Below are positions 7,770 through 15,865 of a stretch of DNA of 64,000 nt, one piece after another. The translations under genes were made by a program, and so were the position numbers. This DNA comes from Massilia alkalitolerans DSM 17462 (GTDB lineage: Bacteria > Pseudomonadota > Gammaproteobacteria > Burkholderiales > Burkholderiaceae_D): positions 1 through 64,000 of the forward strand of contig NZ_ATYR01000002.1 of assembly GCF_000427785.1 (NCBI RefSeq), given 5' to 3'. The notes below the pieces were generated by a model. It was given only the letters and a program-made list of their open reading frames with translations, was not told the DNA's origin and ran no database searches. Numbering within the stretch: position 1 is the first letter of the stretch; every line of letters begins with the position of its first letter.

Positions 7770-8912
7770 TCAAGCCTGGCGAGCCGGCATCGCCCGCATG
7801 GCGTCCGCGATCGCCTGGCGCAGCGGCTTGGCGCGCAACTGCGCGTCGTAGGGAAGGGGACGCTGCGCCAGCTTGTCCTTGCGCGGCGCCTCGTCCCAGG
7901 TCTGCAACCAGCTGATGTGGTCGGCCATGCCCCACAGCAGGAAGTCCTTCAGGCGCGGATAGGAAAGCGTCACGTCGAGGAATTCGCGCGCGGCGGCGGC
8001 CACGCCGGCGTCGCGCTTGGCGATGTCGGCGGGCAGGGCGCGGTCGTTGACGTCGAATTCGGTGATCAACAGGTCGAAGCCCATGGCGGTGGCCTCGTCC
8101 AGGAATTTGCGCCATTCGAGCATGTCTGCGCGGCCGCGCTTCTTGCTCTCGTCCCAGGAGCCGATGTGGGCCTGCAGGCCGAGCGCGTGGACCGGGGTGC
8201 CGCGTTTCTTCAACTCGGCCAGCATGGTCAGCACGCCGGCGCGGTGCTTGGCGCTGCCCGAATCTTCGCGCATGTAGTCGTTGTAGACCAGCTGGGCGTG
8301 CGGCGCATACTCCTGCGCCAGGCGAAATGCCAGGTCGACCTGCTCGATCGCGCCGGCGGGGCCGGAGAACGGGCGGGTGAGGGCGTTCTGGCGCATCTTG
8401 CCGTCGGCCGGGTCGACCGCTTCGTTCATCACGTCCCAGCTCTGGATCCGGGTGCCGTAGTGCGCACACACGGTCTGGGCGTGTTTACGCATCAGGCGTT
8501 CCACGCGCGCCCTGTCCTTGCCGAAGTTCTCCTTCGCGACCCAGGCCGGCAGCCACTTCTCGGGCTGCCAGAACAGGTTATGGCCGCGCATCGCCATGCC
8601 GCTCTTCTCGGCCCAGGCCAGCATCGCGTCGGCCGGGCCGAAGCGGTAGGCGTCGCGCGTCGGCTCGAGCGCCTGCCACTTCATCTCGTTCTCGGCGACG
8701 ATGATGTTGCACTCGCGTTCGACCAGGGCGCGGTAGGCCGCGTTGCCGAACTGGTTCGCTCCGGCTCCCACCGCGGTGCCGAAGCGCAGGCCCTTGCGCT
8801 TCGCGATGTCTTTGAGGGCCTCGCCCGCGGGGGCGGCTGCCAGTGCGGGAAAGCCCGCCGGCAGGAGGGCGGCGCCGGCAAGGGCCTGCAGCATGGTGCG
8901 TCGTGTCGTCAT
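7770..8912 (-). CDS. GH10 endo-beta-1,4-xylanase, Tat-type signal
   Basis: A 380-residue protein. The N-terminus TTRRTMLQALAGAALLPAG is a Tat-like signal ending near ALAAA. The GH10 (beta/alpha)8 barrel follows, with the family hallmarks NEMKWQAL, GHNLFWQ, acid/base E164 in DVMNEAVD and nucleophile E285 in LLITEFDVND. GH10 enzymes cut the xylan backbone and give short xylo-oligosaccharides. The ATG at 8912 has GGAGACACAGAACA upstream. The gene is divergent from a second lacI gene, and both operator types of this window lie in the intergenic region. Export to the periplasm or beyond is inferred from the signal. Confidence 0.94.
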   Translation of the reverse strand: MTTRRTMLQALAGAALLPAGFPALAAAPAGEALKDIAKRKGLRFGTAVGAGANQFGNAAYRALVERECNIIVAENEMKWQALEPTRDAYRFGPADAMLAWAEKSGMAMRGHNLFWQPEKWLPAWVAKENFGKDRARVERLMRKHAQTVCAHYGTRIQSWDVMNEAVDPADGKMRQNALTRPFSGPAGAIEQVDLAFRLAQEYAPHAQLVYNDYMREDSGSAKHRAGVLTMLAELKKRGTPVHALGLQAHIGSWDESKKRGRADMLEWRKFLDEATAMGFDLLITEFDVNDRALPADIAKRDAGVAAAAREFLDVTLSYPRLKDFLLWGMADHISWLQTWDEAPRKDKLAQRPLPYDAQLRAKPLRQAIADAMRAMPARQA

Positions 8913-8951
8913 GTTGTTCTGTGTCTCCGTGTTGTGATTGTGGCTCCGGAA

Positions 8952-8965
8952 TGGTAGCGCAATCT
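8952..8965 (-). promoter_or_regulatory. XylR-type box (degenerate) upstream of GH10
   Basis: TGGTAGCGCAATCT matches 8 of the 10 fixed positions of TGNTANCGNTANCA; its left half TGGTAGCG is perfect. It lies 40 bases upstream of the GH10 start, in the likely 5' leader. Binding by the divergent LacI protein is inferred. Confidence 0.45.
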
Positions 8966-8975
8966 TTTCGAGATT

Positions 8976-8987
8976 GAAATCGATTTC
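8976..8987 (-). promoter_or_regulatory. GAAATCGATTTC operator upstream of GH10
   Basis: The 12-base core GAAATCGATTTC is identical to that in the GH1 and GH9 promoters and lies 64 bases upstream of the GH10 ATG. A convincing -35/-10 pair could not be read beside it. Confidence 0.65.
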
Positions 8988-9051
8988 GAAGCAAACATCG
9001 CTTTTTCGCCGACCAAGGGAGGGACGCGCTTTCCCATTTGCGATTGTGTTA

Positions 9052-9065
9052 AGATAGCGCAAACA
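9052..9065 (+). promoter_or_regulatory. XylR-type box upstream of second lacI gene
   Basis: AGATAGCGCAAACA matches 8 of 10 fixed positions of TGNTANCGNTANCA and lies 37 bases before the ATG at 9102. This position fits autoregulation. Confidence 0.45.
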
Positions 9066-9101
9066 ACAGGGTTGAATGTCCATACAGGGGTCTGCGAGAA
9101 C

Positions 9102-10250
9102 ATGAGTAAAGCCAACGTGAAAGCCATCCAGGAAGACGTGGAGCGCCGCGGCCAGCCGACCATGGCCGACGTCGCCAAGCTCGCCGGCGTTTCGCCGATG
9201 ACGGTGTCGCGCGTCATGAACGGCAAGGGCCTGGTGCGCGAGAGCACGCGGCGCAAGGTCGCCGAGGCGGTCGCCGCCCTGAACTACACCCCCAACCAGG
9301 AGGCGCGCAACCTGGCTGGCTCCAAGCCGATCCGGGTCGGATTCCTGTACAGCAACCCTAGCGCCGCCTACCTCAGCGAATTCCTGGTCGGCCTGCTCAG
9401 CCAGTCCGGCCTGAACAACGTCCAGCTGTTCGTCGAGAAGTGCGAAGCCGGGCAGCACGAAGAAGAGCAGACCCGGCGCCTGATCGGCAACGGGCTGGAC
9501 GGCATCATCCTGCCGCCGCCGCTGTGCGACAGCGAAGCCGTGATCGCGTGCGTGGCCGAGGCCGACATCCCGGCCGTGGTGGTCGCCTGCGGTTCTCCGG
9601 ACGAACGTGTGGGCGCCGTCAGCATCGACGACTACGATGCCGCCTACCAGATGACGCGCCACCTGATCGCCCTCGGCCACCAGCGCATCGGCTTCATCGT
9701 CGGCCACCCGAACCAGACCGCCAGCGGCCGCCGCCTGGCGGGCTACCGCGCCGCCATCGAAGAGAAGGGCGCCGACAAGGCCGAAGACCTGGTGGTGCAG
9801 GGCATGTTCACCTACCGCTCCGGCCTGGATGCGGCGGAACACCTGCTGGCCCTCGAGGAGCGCCCGACCGCGATCTTCGCCAGCAACGACGACATGGCCG
9901 CGGCTGCCGTCGCGGTCGCGCATCGCCTGGGCCTGGACGTGCCGGGCGACCTGACCGTCACCGGTTTCGATGACTCGGCCCTGGCCACCACCATCTGGCC
10001 CGAACTGACCACCGTGCGCCAGCCGATCGCCGAGATGGCGCGCGAGGCCGTGCAGTCGCTGGTGCGGCGCGTGCGCGGACTGCGCGAGGGTGAAGAGGCG
10101 CCGCCGGAACGCGTGCCGATGGTATTTGAACTGGTGCGCCGCCAGTCGGACGCCGCCCCGCGCACCCGGCCGCCGGCGCGGCTGCCCTCCGTCAAGGCCG
10201 GCGCCAAAGCCGCGCCTGCGGGTGCGCGCCGCGCCCAGGCAACACGCTGA
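9102..10250 (+). CDS. LacI-family transcriptional regulator (XylR-like)
   Basis: A 382-residue LacI-family protein with helix-turn-helix MADVAKLAGVSPMTVSRVMNG at about residues 21-41, hinge YTPNQEARNLAG, and a sensor domain from IRVGFLY onward. The last 30 residues form a basic Pro/Ala/Arg-rich tail that is unusual for the family. It is divergent from the GH10 xylanase and directly upstream of the GH3-xyl operon. A xyl-box-like palindrome lies before its own gene and in the GH3 promoter. By analogy with XylR of xanthomonads it is a likely xylose or xylo-oligosaccharide responsive repressor (inference). ATG 9102 was chosen over 9072 because GCGAGAAC precedes it and it leaves a normal arm before the helix-turn-helix. 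Confidence 0.9.
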   Translation: MSKANVKAIQEDVERRGQPTMADVAKLAGVSPMTVSRVMNGKGLVRESTRRKVAEAVAALNYTPNQEARNLAGSKPIRVGFLYSNPSAAYLSEFLVGLLSQSGLNNVQLFVEKCEAGQHEEEQTRRLIGNGLDGIILPPPLCDSEAVIACVAEADIPAVVVACGSPDERVGAVSIDDYDAAYQMTRHLIALGHQRIGFIVGHPNQTASGRRLAGYRAAIEEKGADKAEDLVVQGMFTYRSGLDAAEHLLALEERPTAIFASNDDMAAAAVAVAHRLGLDVPGDLTVTGFDDSALATTIWPELTTVRQPIAEMAREAVQSLVRRVRGLREGEEAPPERVPMVFELVRRQSDAAPRTRPPARLPSVKAGAKAAPAGARRAQATR

Positions 10251-10416
10251 GCTGCACCCGCGGCAGTTTCCGCGCTCGTTCCCGTCCCCGCAGCGCGCCG
10301 TTCCGGCGCGCCCGCGGCACCCTTCCTCTTTTCTGACACCCCCCGCCTTCGAGGCCCCTCCGGGCGGGTTCCCATCGCCTTTCGTCGCGCTCGCTGAACA
10401 TTCGGCAAGTATTTGA

Positions 10417-10464
10417 TTGACAGCTGATAATTCCGCCGTTTAGACTGGAATGGTTGCGGTAACA
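10417..10464 (+). promoter_or_regulatory. Promoter and xyl-box of the GH3-xyl operon
   Basis: TTGACA (10417-10422), an 18-base spacer and TAGACT (10441-10446) form a good sigma-70 promoter. Four bases after the -10 begins TGGTTGCGGTAACA (10451-10464), matching 9 of 10 fixed positions of TGNTANCGNTANCA. The box would cover the transcription start, typical for LacI-type repression. The 10251-10544 gap holds nothing else I can support. Confidence 0.75.
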
Positions 10465-10544
10465 TTTCTGTTATACGAATGTTTGAATGCAATTACCCGC
10501 CGTTCACGAGCGGGACATAACAACAAGCAGCGGAGACGACATCG

Positions 10545-12953
10545 ATGGGTATCAAACGCAGGGAATTCCTGGCCTCGGTAGGGAGCATGGCTGGCATGGC
10601 GGGCCTGGGCAGCGTCCCGGCCCTCGCCGCAGCGGCCCCCAAGGGCGGGCAGGGCGGCGTGCCGCTGTACAAGCAGGCAGGTGCACCGGTCAATGCGCGG
10701 GTCGAAGACCTGCTGCGGCGCATGACGCTGGAAGAAAAGATCGTTCAGATGCAATGCTTGTGGCAGAAGAAGCCGGGCGTGCAGAACCAGGACAGCAGTT
10801 TTTCGATGGAGAAGGCGCAGGCCGCCTACCCAAACGGCATGGGCATGCTGGCGCGCCCGTCCGACCGCCTGCTGGGCCGGGACGCCAACGTGGCCGGCAA
10901 TTCGGGCGCGACCGCCAACCGCGGTCCGCGCGAGACCGCCGAGTACGTGAACGCGGTGCAGAAATGGGCAGTGGAACGCACCCGCCTGGGCATTCCGGTG
11001 CTGATGCACGAGGAAGCGTTGCACGGCTACACGGCACGCGAGGCGACCTGCTTCCCGCAGGCGATCGGCCTGGCCTCGAGCTTCGACCCGGCCCTGGTGA
11101 CGCAAGTGTTTTCGGTGGCGGCGCGCGAGATGCGTGCGCGCGGCGCCAACCTGGCGCTGGCGCCGGTGGTCGACGTGGCGCGCGATCCGCGCTGGGGCCG
11201 CATCGAGGAAACCTATGGCGAAGATCCGCACCTGTGCGGCGTGATGGGCAAGGCGGCCGTGATCGGCTTCTCGGGCGAGACCCTGCCGCTGGCGGCCGAC
11301 AAGGTGCATGCGACCCTCAAGCACATGACCGGCCACGGCCAGCCCGAGAGCGGCACCAATATCGGTCCGGCCCACGTGGGCGAGCGCACTCTGCGCGAGG
11401 ATTTCTTCCCGCCTTTCGAGAAGATCATCAAGGAAACGAAGATTGCGGCGGTGATGCCCTCGTATAACGAGATCGACGGCCTGCCGTCGCACGCCAGCCG
11501 CTGGCTCCTGACCGACGTCCTGCGCAAGGAGTGGGGCTTCCAGGGCGCGACGGTGTCGGACTACATGGGAGTCAAGGAACTGGTCACGCGCCACAGCCTG
11601 GCCGCCAGCGACAAGGAGGCTGCGCTGCAGGCGGTCAAGGCCGGCGTCGACGTCGAGACCCCGGATCCGCTGGGCTACCTGACGCTGGCCGAACTGGTCC
11701 GCGAAAACCGGATCTCGGTCAAGGAGATCGACGCCAGCGTGCGCCGTATCCTGAAGCTGAAGTTCGACGCCGGGCTGTTCGAGAACCCGTACGCGGACGC
11801 GGCCCGGGCCGAGGCCCTGACCGCCACCCCGGATGCGATCGAACTGGCGCGCGAAGCGGCGCGACGCAGCGCGGTGCTGCTGAAGAACGACAAGGGCCTG
11901 TTGCCCCTGCAGCCGAACCGGGTCGGCAAGATGCTGCTGCTCGGCACCCACGCGAAGGACACCCCGATCGGCGGCTATTCCGATATCCCGCGCCACGTGG
12001 TCTCGATCCACGAGGCGCTGGAGAAGGAAGCGCGCGCCCAGGGCTTCTCGTTCGACTACCGCGAGGGCGTGCGCCTGACCGAACAGCGCATCTGGGGCAA
12101 GGACGAGATCGAATTTACCAAGCCGGAAGTCAACGCGCGCCTGATCCAGGATGCCGTGGAAGCCGCCAGGTCGGCCGACACCATCGTCATGGTCCTGGGC
12201 GACAACGAGATGACCGCGCGCGAAGCCTGGGCCGACCACCACCTGGGCGACCGCATCACGCTGGACCTGCTCGGCCAGCAGAACGACCTGGCGCGCGCCA
12301 TCTTTGCGCTGAACAAACCAACCGTGGTGCTGCTGCTGAACGGCCGTCCGCTCTCGGCCAAGCTGCTGGCCGAACGCGCCGGCGCCTTGCTCGAATGCTG
12401 GTACCTGGGCCAGGAAACCGGCCATGCCGTGGCCGACCTGCTGTTCGGCCGCGCCAACCCGGGCGGCAAGCTGCCGGTCACGATCGCGCGCGACCCGGGC
12501 CAGCTGCCGATGTACTACAACCGCAAGCCGAGCACCCGGCGCGGCTACATCGACGGCGTGACCACGCCCTTGTTCCCGTTCGGCTACGGCCTGTCGTATA
12601 CCCGTTTCGAGATCTCGGCGCCGCGCCTGACGCAGGCGCGCATCGGGGTGAACGGCAGTACCCGGGTCCAGGTGGACGTTCGCAACGTGGGCAAGCTGCG
12701 CGGCGACGAGGTCGTGCAGCTGTATATCCGCGACGAGGTCAGCTCGGTGACCCGGCCACTGCTGGAGCTGAAGGGATTCCAGCGCGTCAGCCTGGAGCCG
12801 GGCGCCAGCCGTACCCTGGACTTCGACATCAAGCCGAGCGACCTGTGGTTCTTCAACGCCGACATGAAGCGCGTCGTCGAACCGGGCACGTTCAGCATCT
12901 TCGTGGGACCGAACAGCGTCGACCTCAAGAAGGCGACCCTCACCGTGGCATAA
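10545..12953 (+). CDS. GH3 beta-xylosidase / beta-glucosidase
   Basis: An 802-residue GH3 enzyme. It starts with a Tat-type signal (KRREFLASVGSMAGMAG). The (beta/alpha)8 domain has KHMTGHGQPESG, the nucleophile D339 in TVSDYMGV and the substrate-binding stretch DVARDPRWGRIEETYGEDP. A second alpha/beta domain follows (LLLGTHAKDTP, GLLPLQPN), and a C-terminal fibronectin-III-like domain ends at about EPGASRTLDFDI. The family removes terminal glucose or xylose from short oligosaccharides. Position at the head of the xylose-oxidation operon and the xyl-box in its promoter favour xylosidase activity, which sequence alone cannot prove. Confidence 0.92.
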   Translation: MGIKRREFLASVGSMAGMAGLGSVPALAAAAPKGGQGGVPLYKQAGAPVNARVEDLLRRMTLEEKIVQMQCLWQKKPGVQNQDSSFSMEKAQAAYPNGMGMLARPSDRLLGRDANVAGNSGATANRGPRETAEYVNAVQKWAVERTRLGIPVLMHEEALHGYTAREATCFPQAIGLASSFDPALVTQVFSVAAREMRARGANLALAPVVDVARDPRWGRIEETYGEDPHLCGVMGKAAVIGFSGETLPLAADKVHATLKHMTGHGQPESGTNIGPAHVGERTLREDFFPPFEKIIKETKIAAVMPSYNEIDGLPSHASRWLLTDVLRKEWGFQGATVSDYMGVKELVTRHSLAASDKEAALQAVKAGVDVETPDPLGYLTLAELVRENRISVKEIDASVRRILKLKFDAGLFENPYADAARAEALTATPDAIELAREAARRSAVLLKNDKGLLPLQPNRVGKMLLLGTHAKDTPIGGYSDIPRHVVSIHEALEKEARAQGFSFDYREGVRLTEQRIWGKDEIEFTKPEVNARLIQDAVEAARSADTIVMVLGDNEMTAREAWADHHLGDRITLDLLGQQNDLARAIFALNKPTVVLLLNGRPLSAKLLAERAGALLECWYLGQETGHAVADLLFGRANPGGKLPVTIARDPGQLPMYYNRKPSTRRGYIDGVTTPLFPFGYGLSYTRFEISAPRLTQARIGVNGSTRVQVDVRNVGKLRGDEVVQLYIRDEVSSVTRPLLELKGFQRVSLEPGASRTLDFDIKPSDLWFFNADMKRVVEPGTFSIFVGPNSVDLKKATLTVA

Positions 12954-12969
12954 GGAAAAGAGAAAGATC

Positions 12970-14157
12970 ATGAAACAAGAAACCAATCTGCTGCCCGCCG
13001 ACCTGAACGACGCTTTGCTGGTCGGCCGCGTCTGGCGCGGCGCGCCAGTCGACGGCCCCGCCGTGGTGGCGGTACGCCGCGGCCGCCTGGTCGACATCAC
13101 GCGGCACGCCGCCACGGTGGCCGAGCTGTTCGAGCGCGACGACATGCTGGCCATCGTGCGCGGCGCCGAAGGCGAAGACCTGGGTGACGCCCTGGCGCTG
13201 GTGCAGGCGGCGGCCAGCGGCGAAGCGGACCAGGACGTCAGGCTGCTCGCTCCCTGCGACCTGCAGGCGATCAAGGCTTGCGGCGTGACCTTCGCGGTCA
13301 GCCTGCTGGAGCGCGTGATCGAAGAGCAGGCCAAGGGCGATCCCGGGCGCGCCGGCGAACTGCGCGCCCAGCTGCAGGCCTCGATCGGCACCAACCTGTC
13401 GCAGATCGAGCCGGGCTCCGAGGCCGCGCTGCGCCTGAAGGACGAGTTGTCCAGCCGCGGCCTGTGGTCGCAGTACATGGAAGTGGGCATCGGGCCGTAT
13501 GCCGAGGTGTTCACCAAGTCGCAGCCGATGTCGGCGGTCGGCCATGGCGCGGAGGTCGGCCTGCACCCGGCATCCCACTGGAACAACCCGGAACCGGAAA
13601 TCGTGCTGGCCGTGAACAGCCGCGGCCTGGTGGTCGGCGGCACGCTCGGCAACGACGTCAACCTGCGCGACATCGAAGGCCGCAGCGCTCTGCTCCTGGG
13701 CAAGGCCAAGGACAACAACGGCTCCTGCGCGATCGGCCCCTTCATCCGCCTGTTCGACGGCGGCTTCTCGCTCGATACCCTGCGCGAAGCCGAAGTGGGC
13801 ATGCTGATCGAAGGCCTGGACGACGGCTTCACCTTGGCGGGCCACAGCCGCATGCGCGAGATCAGCCGCGATCCGCTCGACCTGGTCGGCCAGACCTGCG
13901 GTGCCCACCACCAGTACCCGGACGGCTTCATGCTCTTCCTCGGCACGATGTTCTCGCCGATCAAGGACCGCGACGCGCCGGGCAAAGGCTTCACCCACCA
14001 CCTCGGGGATCGCGTCAGCATCTCCACGCCCTCGCTCGGCACGCTGGTCAACACGGTCCAGCGCAGCGACGGCATCGAACCCTGGACCTTCGGCGTACGG
14101 GCCCTCTACAACAACCTGGCGCGGCGCGGCCTGCTGGCTGCCGCCGGCGCCCGCTAG
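12970..14157 (+). CDS. xylX: 2-keto-3-deoxy-D-xylonate dehydratase (FAH family, XylX)
   Basis: A 395-residue protein of the fumarylacetoacetate-hydrolase superfamily. The metal-binding core reads HWNNPEPEIVL, then GNDVNLRDIEGRSALLLGKA and KDNNGSCAIGPF, and the end has HQYPDGFMLFLGTMF. It is strikingly like Caulobacter XylX, which dehydrates 2-keto-3-deoxy-D-xylonate to alpha-ketoglutarate semialdehyde in the Weimberg pathway. The order xylX-xylB-xylC-xylD on one transcript supports the call; the L-arabinose counterpart of this step uses a different fold. It starts 16 bases after the GH3 stop with AAGGAAAAGAGAAAG before the ATG. Confidence 0.9.
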   Translation: MKQETNLLPADLNDALLVGRVWRGAPVDGPAVVAVRRGRLVDITRHAATVAELFERDDMLAIVRGAEGEDLGDALALVQAAASGEADQDVRLLAPCDLQAIKACGVTFAVSLLERVIEEQAKGDPGRAGELRAQLQASIGTNLSQIEPGSEAALRLKDELSSRGLWSQYMEVGIGPYAEVFTKSQPMSAVGHGAEVGLHPASHWNNPEPEIVLAVNSRGLVVGGTLGNDVNLRDIEGRSALLLGKAKDNNGSCAIGPFIRLFDGGFSLDTLREAEVGMLIEGLDDGFTLAGHSRMREISRDPLDLVGQTCGAHHQYPDGFMLFLGTMFSPIKDRDAPGKGFTHHLGDRVSISTPSLGTLVNTVQRSDGIEPWTFGVRALYNNLARRGLLAAAGAR

Positions 14158-14182
14158 GACGCCATTCCCTCACGAGATTTTC

Positions 14183-14974
14183 ATGTCTGACAACAAACAA
14201 CAAGAATTCGCCTACGCGTCCTATCCCGACCTGAAAGACAAGCGCGTCGTCATCACCGGCGGCGGCAGCGGCATCGGCAGCGAGCTGACCACGGCCTTCG
14301 CCGGGCAGGGCGCGCGCGTGATCTTCCTCGACATCGCCGAGGATGCATCGCGCCAGCTGGAGGCCAGCCTGGCCGCTTCCCGGCACCCGCCGAAGTTCAT
14401 GCGCTGCGACCTGACCGACCTGGACCAGCTCAAGTCCGTGTTCGCCGCCATCGAGGAAGAACTCGGCGGCGTCGACATCCTGCTCAACAACGCGGCGAAC
14501 GACGACCGCCACGAGATCGAGGACGTCACCCCGGAGTACTGGGAAAGCCGCATGAACGTCAACCTGCGCCACAAGTTCTTCTGCACCCAGGCTGTCCTGC
14601 CGGGCATGAAAGCGCGACGCGACGGGGTGATCCTGAACTTCGGCTCGATCTCCTGGCACCTGCCGCACACCCAGCTGCACCTGTACATGACGGCCAAGGC
14701 CGGCATCGAAGGCATGACCCGCGCGCTGGCGCGCGATGTCGGCAAGTACGGCATCCGCGCCAACACCGTGGTGCCGGGGGCGGTACGCACCCCGCGCCAG
14801 CAGGCGCTGTGGCATACCGAGGAAGAAGAGGCGCGCATCCTGGCCGGCCAGTGCATCCCGGAGCGCGTCGAGATGCAGGACGTGGCCGCGCTGGCCCTGT
14901 TCCTGGCCTCGAACAACGCGCGCCATTGCAGCGGCCGCGAATACTTCGTCGACGCGGGCTGGTACGGCGCATGA
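14183..14974 (+). CDS. xylB: D-xylose 1-dehydrogenase (SDR, XylB)
   Basis: A 263-residue short-chain dehydrogenase. NAD-binding motif TGGGSGIG at about residues 22-29, DLTDLDQLKSVF, NNAANDDRH, catalytic Ser in NFGSISWH and the Tyr-Lys pair in YMTAKAG. The phrases NDDRH, VNLRH, FCTQAV and FGSISWHL match Caulobacter XylB, which oxidises D-xylose to D-xylonolactone with NAD+. ATG 14183 follows the xylX stop by 25 bases. The last bases overlap the xylC start (ATGA), implying coupled translation. This xylB is the dehydrogenase, not xylulokinase. Confidence 0.92.
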   Translation: MSDNKQQEFAYASYPDLKDKRVVITGGGSGIGSELTTAFAGQGARVIFLDIAEDASRQLEASLAASRHPPKFMRCDLTDLDQLKSVFAAIEEELGGVDILLNNAANDDRHEIEDVTPEYWESRMNVNLRHKFFCTQAVLPGMKARRDGVILNFGSISWHLPHTQLHLYMTAKAGIEGMTRALARDVGKYGIRANTVVPGAVRTPRQQALWHTEEEEARILAGQCIPERVEMQDVAALALFLASNNARHCSGREYFVDAGWYGA

Positions 14975-15861
14975 GCGGTCCGAACGACATCGCAAGCAGC
15001 CCGGCCTGCCTGTGGCAGGTCGGCGCCACGCTGGGCGAGGGCGTCCTGTGGGACGCCGCCGGCGCGCAGGTCTGGTTCGTCGACATCAAGGGCCGGCGCG
15101 TCCATCGCTGCGACGCCGATGGCGCAAACCAGCGGAGCTGGGATGCACCGGGCCAGGTCAGCTTCATCGTGCGCGCCGGCGACGGCGGCATGGTCTGCTC
15201 GCTGGACGACGGCCTGTACCGCTTCCATGAAGAGACCGGCGCCTTCGCGCCGCTGCTGGCGGTGGAGGCCGAGGTACCGGGCAACCGCTTCAACGACGGC
15301 CACGTCGACGCCGACGGCGCGCTGTGGTTCGGTTCGATGGACGATGCCGAGGAGCAGCCCACCGGCGCGCTGTACCGCTTCGACGGCAGCAAGGCCGAAC
15401 GCCACGACGACGGCTACGTCATCACCAACGGCCCGGCGCTGAGCCCCGACGGGCGCACCCTGTACCACACGGACACCCTGGAAAAGCGCACCTACGCCTT
15501 CGACCGGGCGGCGGACGGCAGCCTGTCGAACAAGCGCCCCTTCGTGGAATTGCAGGACGGCGGTTATCCGGACGGCATGGCTGTGGACGCGGATGGCTGC
15601 GTGTGGATCGCCACCTTCGGCGGCTGGCGCATCGACCGCTTCGACGCGCAAGGGCGCAAAGTCGGCGAAGTACGCTTCCCTTGCGCCAACGTCACCAAGC
15701 TGGCCTTCGGCGGCGAGGACCTGCGCACGGTCTACGCCACCACCGCCCGCAAGGGCCTGTCGAACGAAGAACTGGCGGCGCAGCCGCTGGCCGGCGGCCT
15801 GTTCAGCTTCCGCGTGCAGACCCCGGGACTGCCGCAGCGCCTCTTGCGGCTGGAGAAATGA
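14971..15861 (+). CDS. xylC: D-xylonolactonase (SMP-30 family, XylC)
   Basis: A 296-residue six-bladed propeller of the SMP-30/gluconolactonase/LRE family. Metal ligands are visible in order: Glu of LGEGVLW, Asn in RFNDGHVDADG with LWFGSMDD, Asn in ITNGPALSPDG and Asp in GYPDGMAVDADG. The family opens sugar lactones; here that would be xylonolactone to xylonate, between XylB and XylD. The start overlaps the xylB stop by four bases. A close paralogue begins at 63560. Confidence 0.92.
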   Translation: MSGPNDIASSPACLWQVGATLGEGVLWDAAGAQVWFVDIKGRRVHRCDADGANQRSWDAPGQVSFIVRAGDGGMVCSLDDGLYRFHEETGAFAPLLAVEAEVPGNRFNDGHVDADGALWFGSMDDAEEQPTGALYRFDGSKAERHDDGYVITNGPALSPDGRTLYHTDTLEKRTYAFDRAADGSLSNKRPFVELQDGGYPDGMAVDADGCVWIATFGGWRIDRFDAQGRKVGEVRFPCANVTKLAFGGEDLRTVYATTARKGLSNEELAAQPLAGGLFSFRVQTPGLPQRLLRLEK

Positions 15862-15865
15862 GAAC

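Noticed and set aside
10440..14075. 1211-codon minus-strand open frame opposite GH3 and xylX
   Set aside because: Shadow of two well-supported genes; the product is rich in Arg, Gln and His without any domain.
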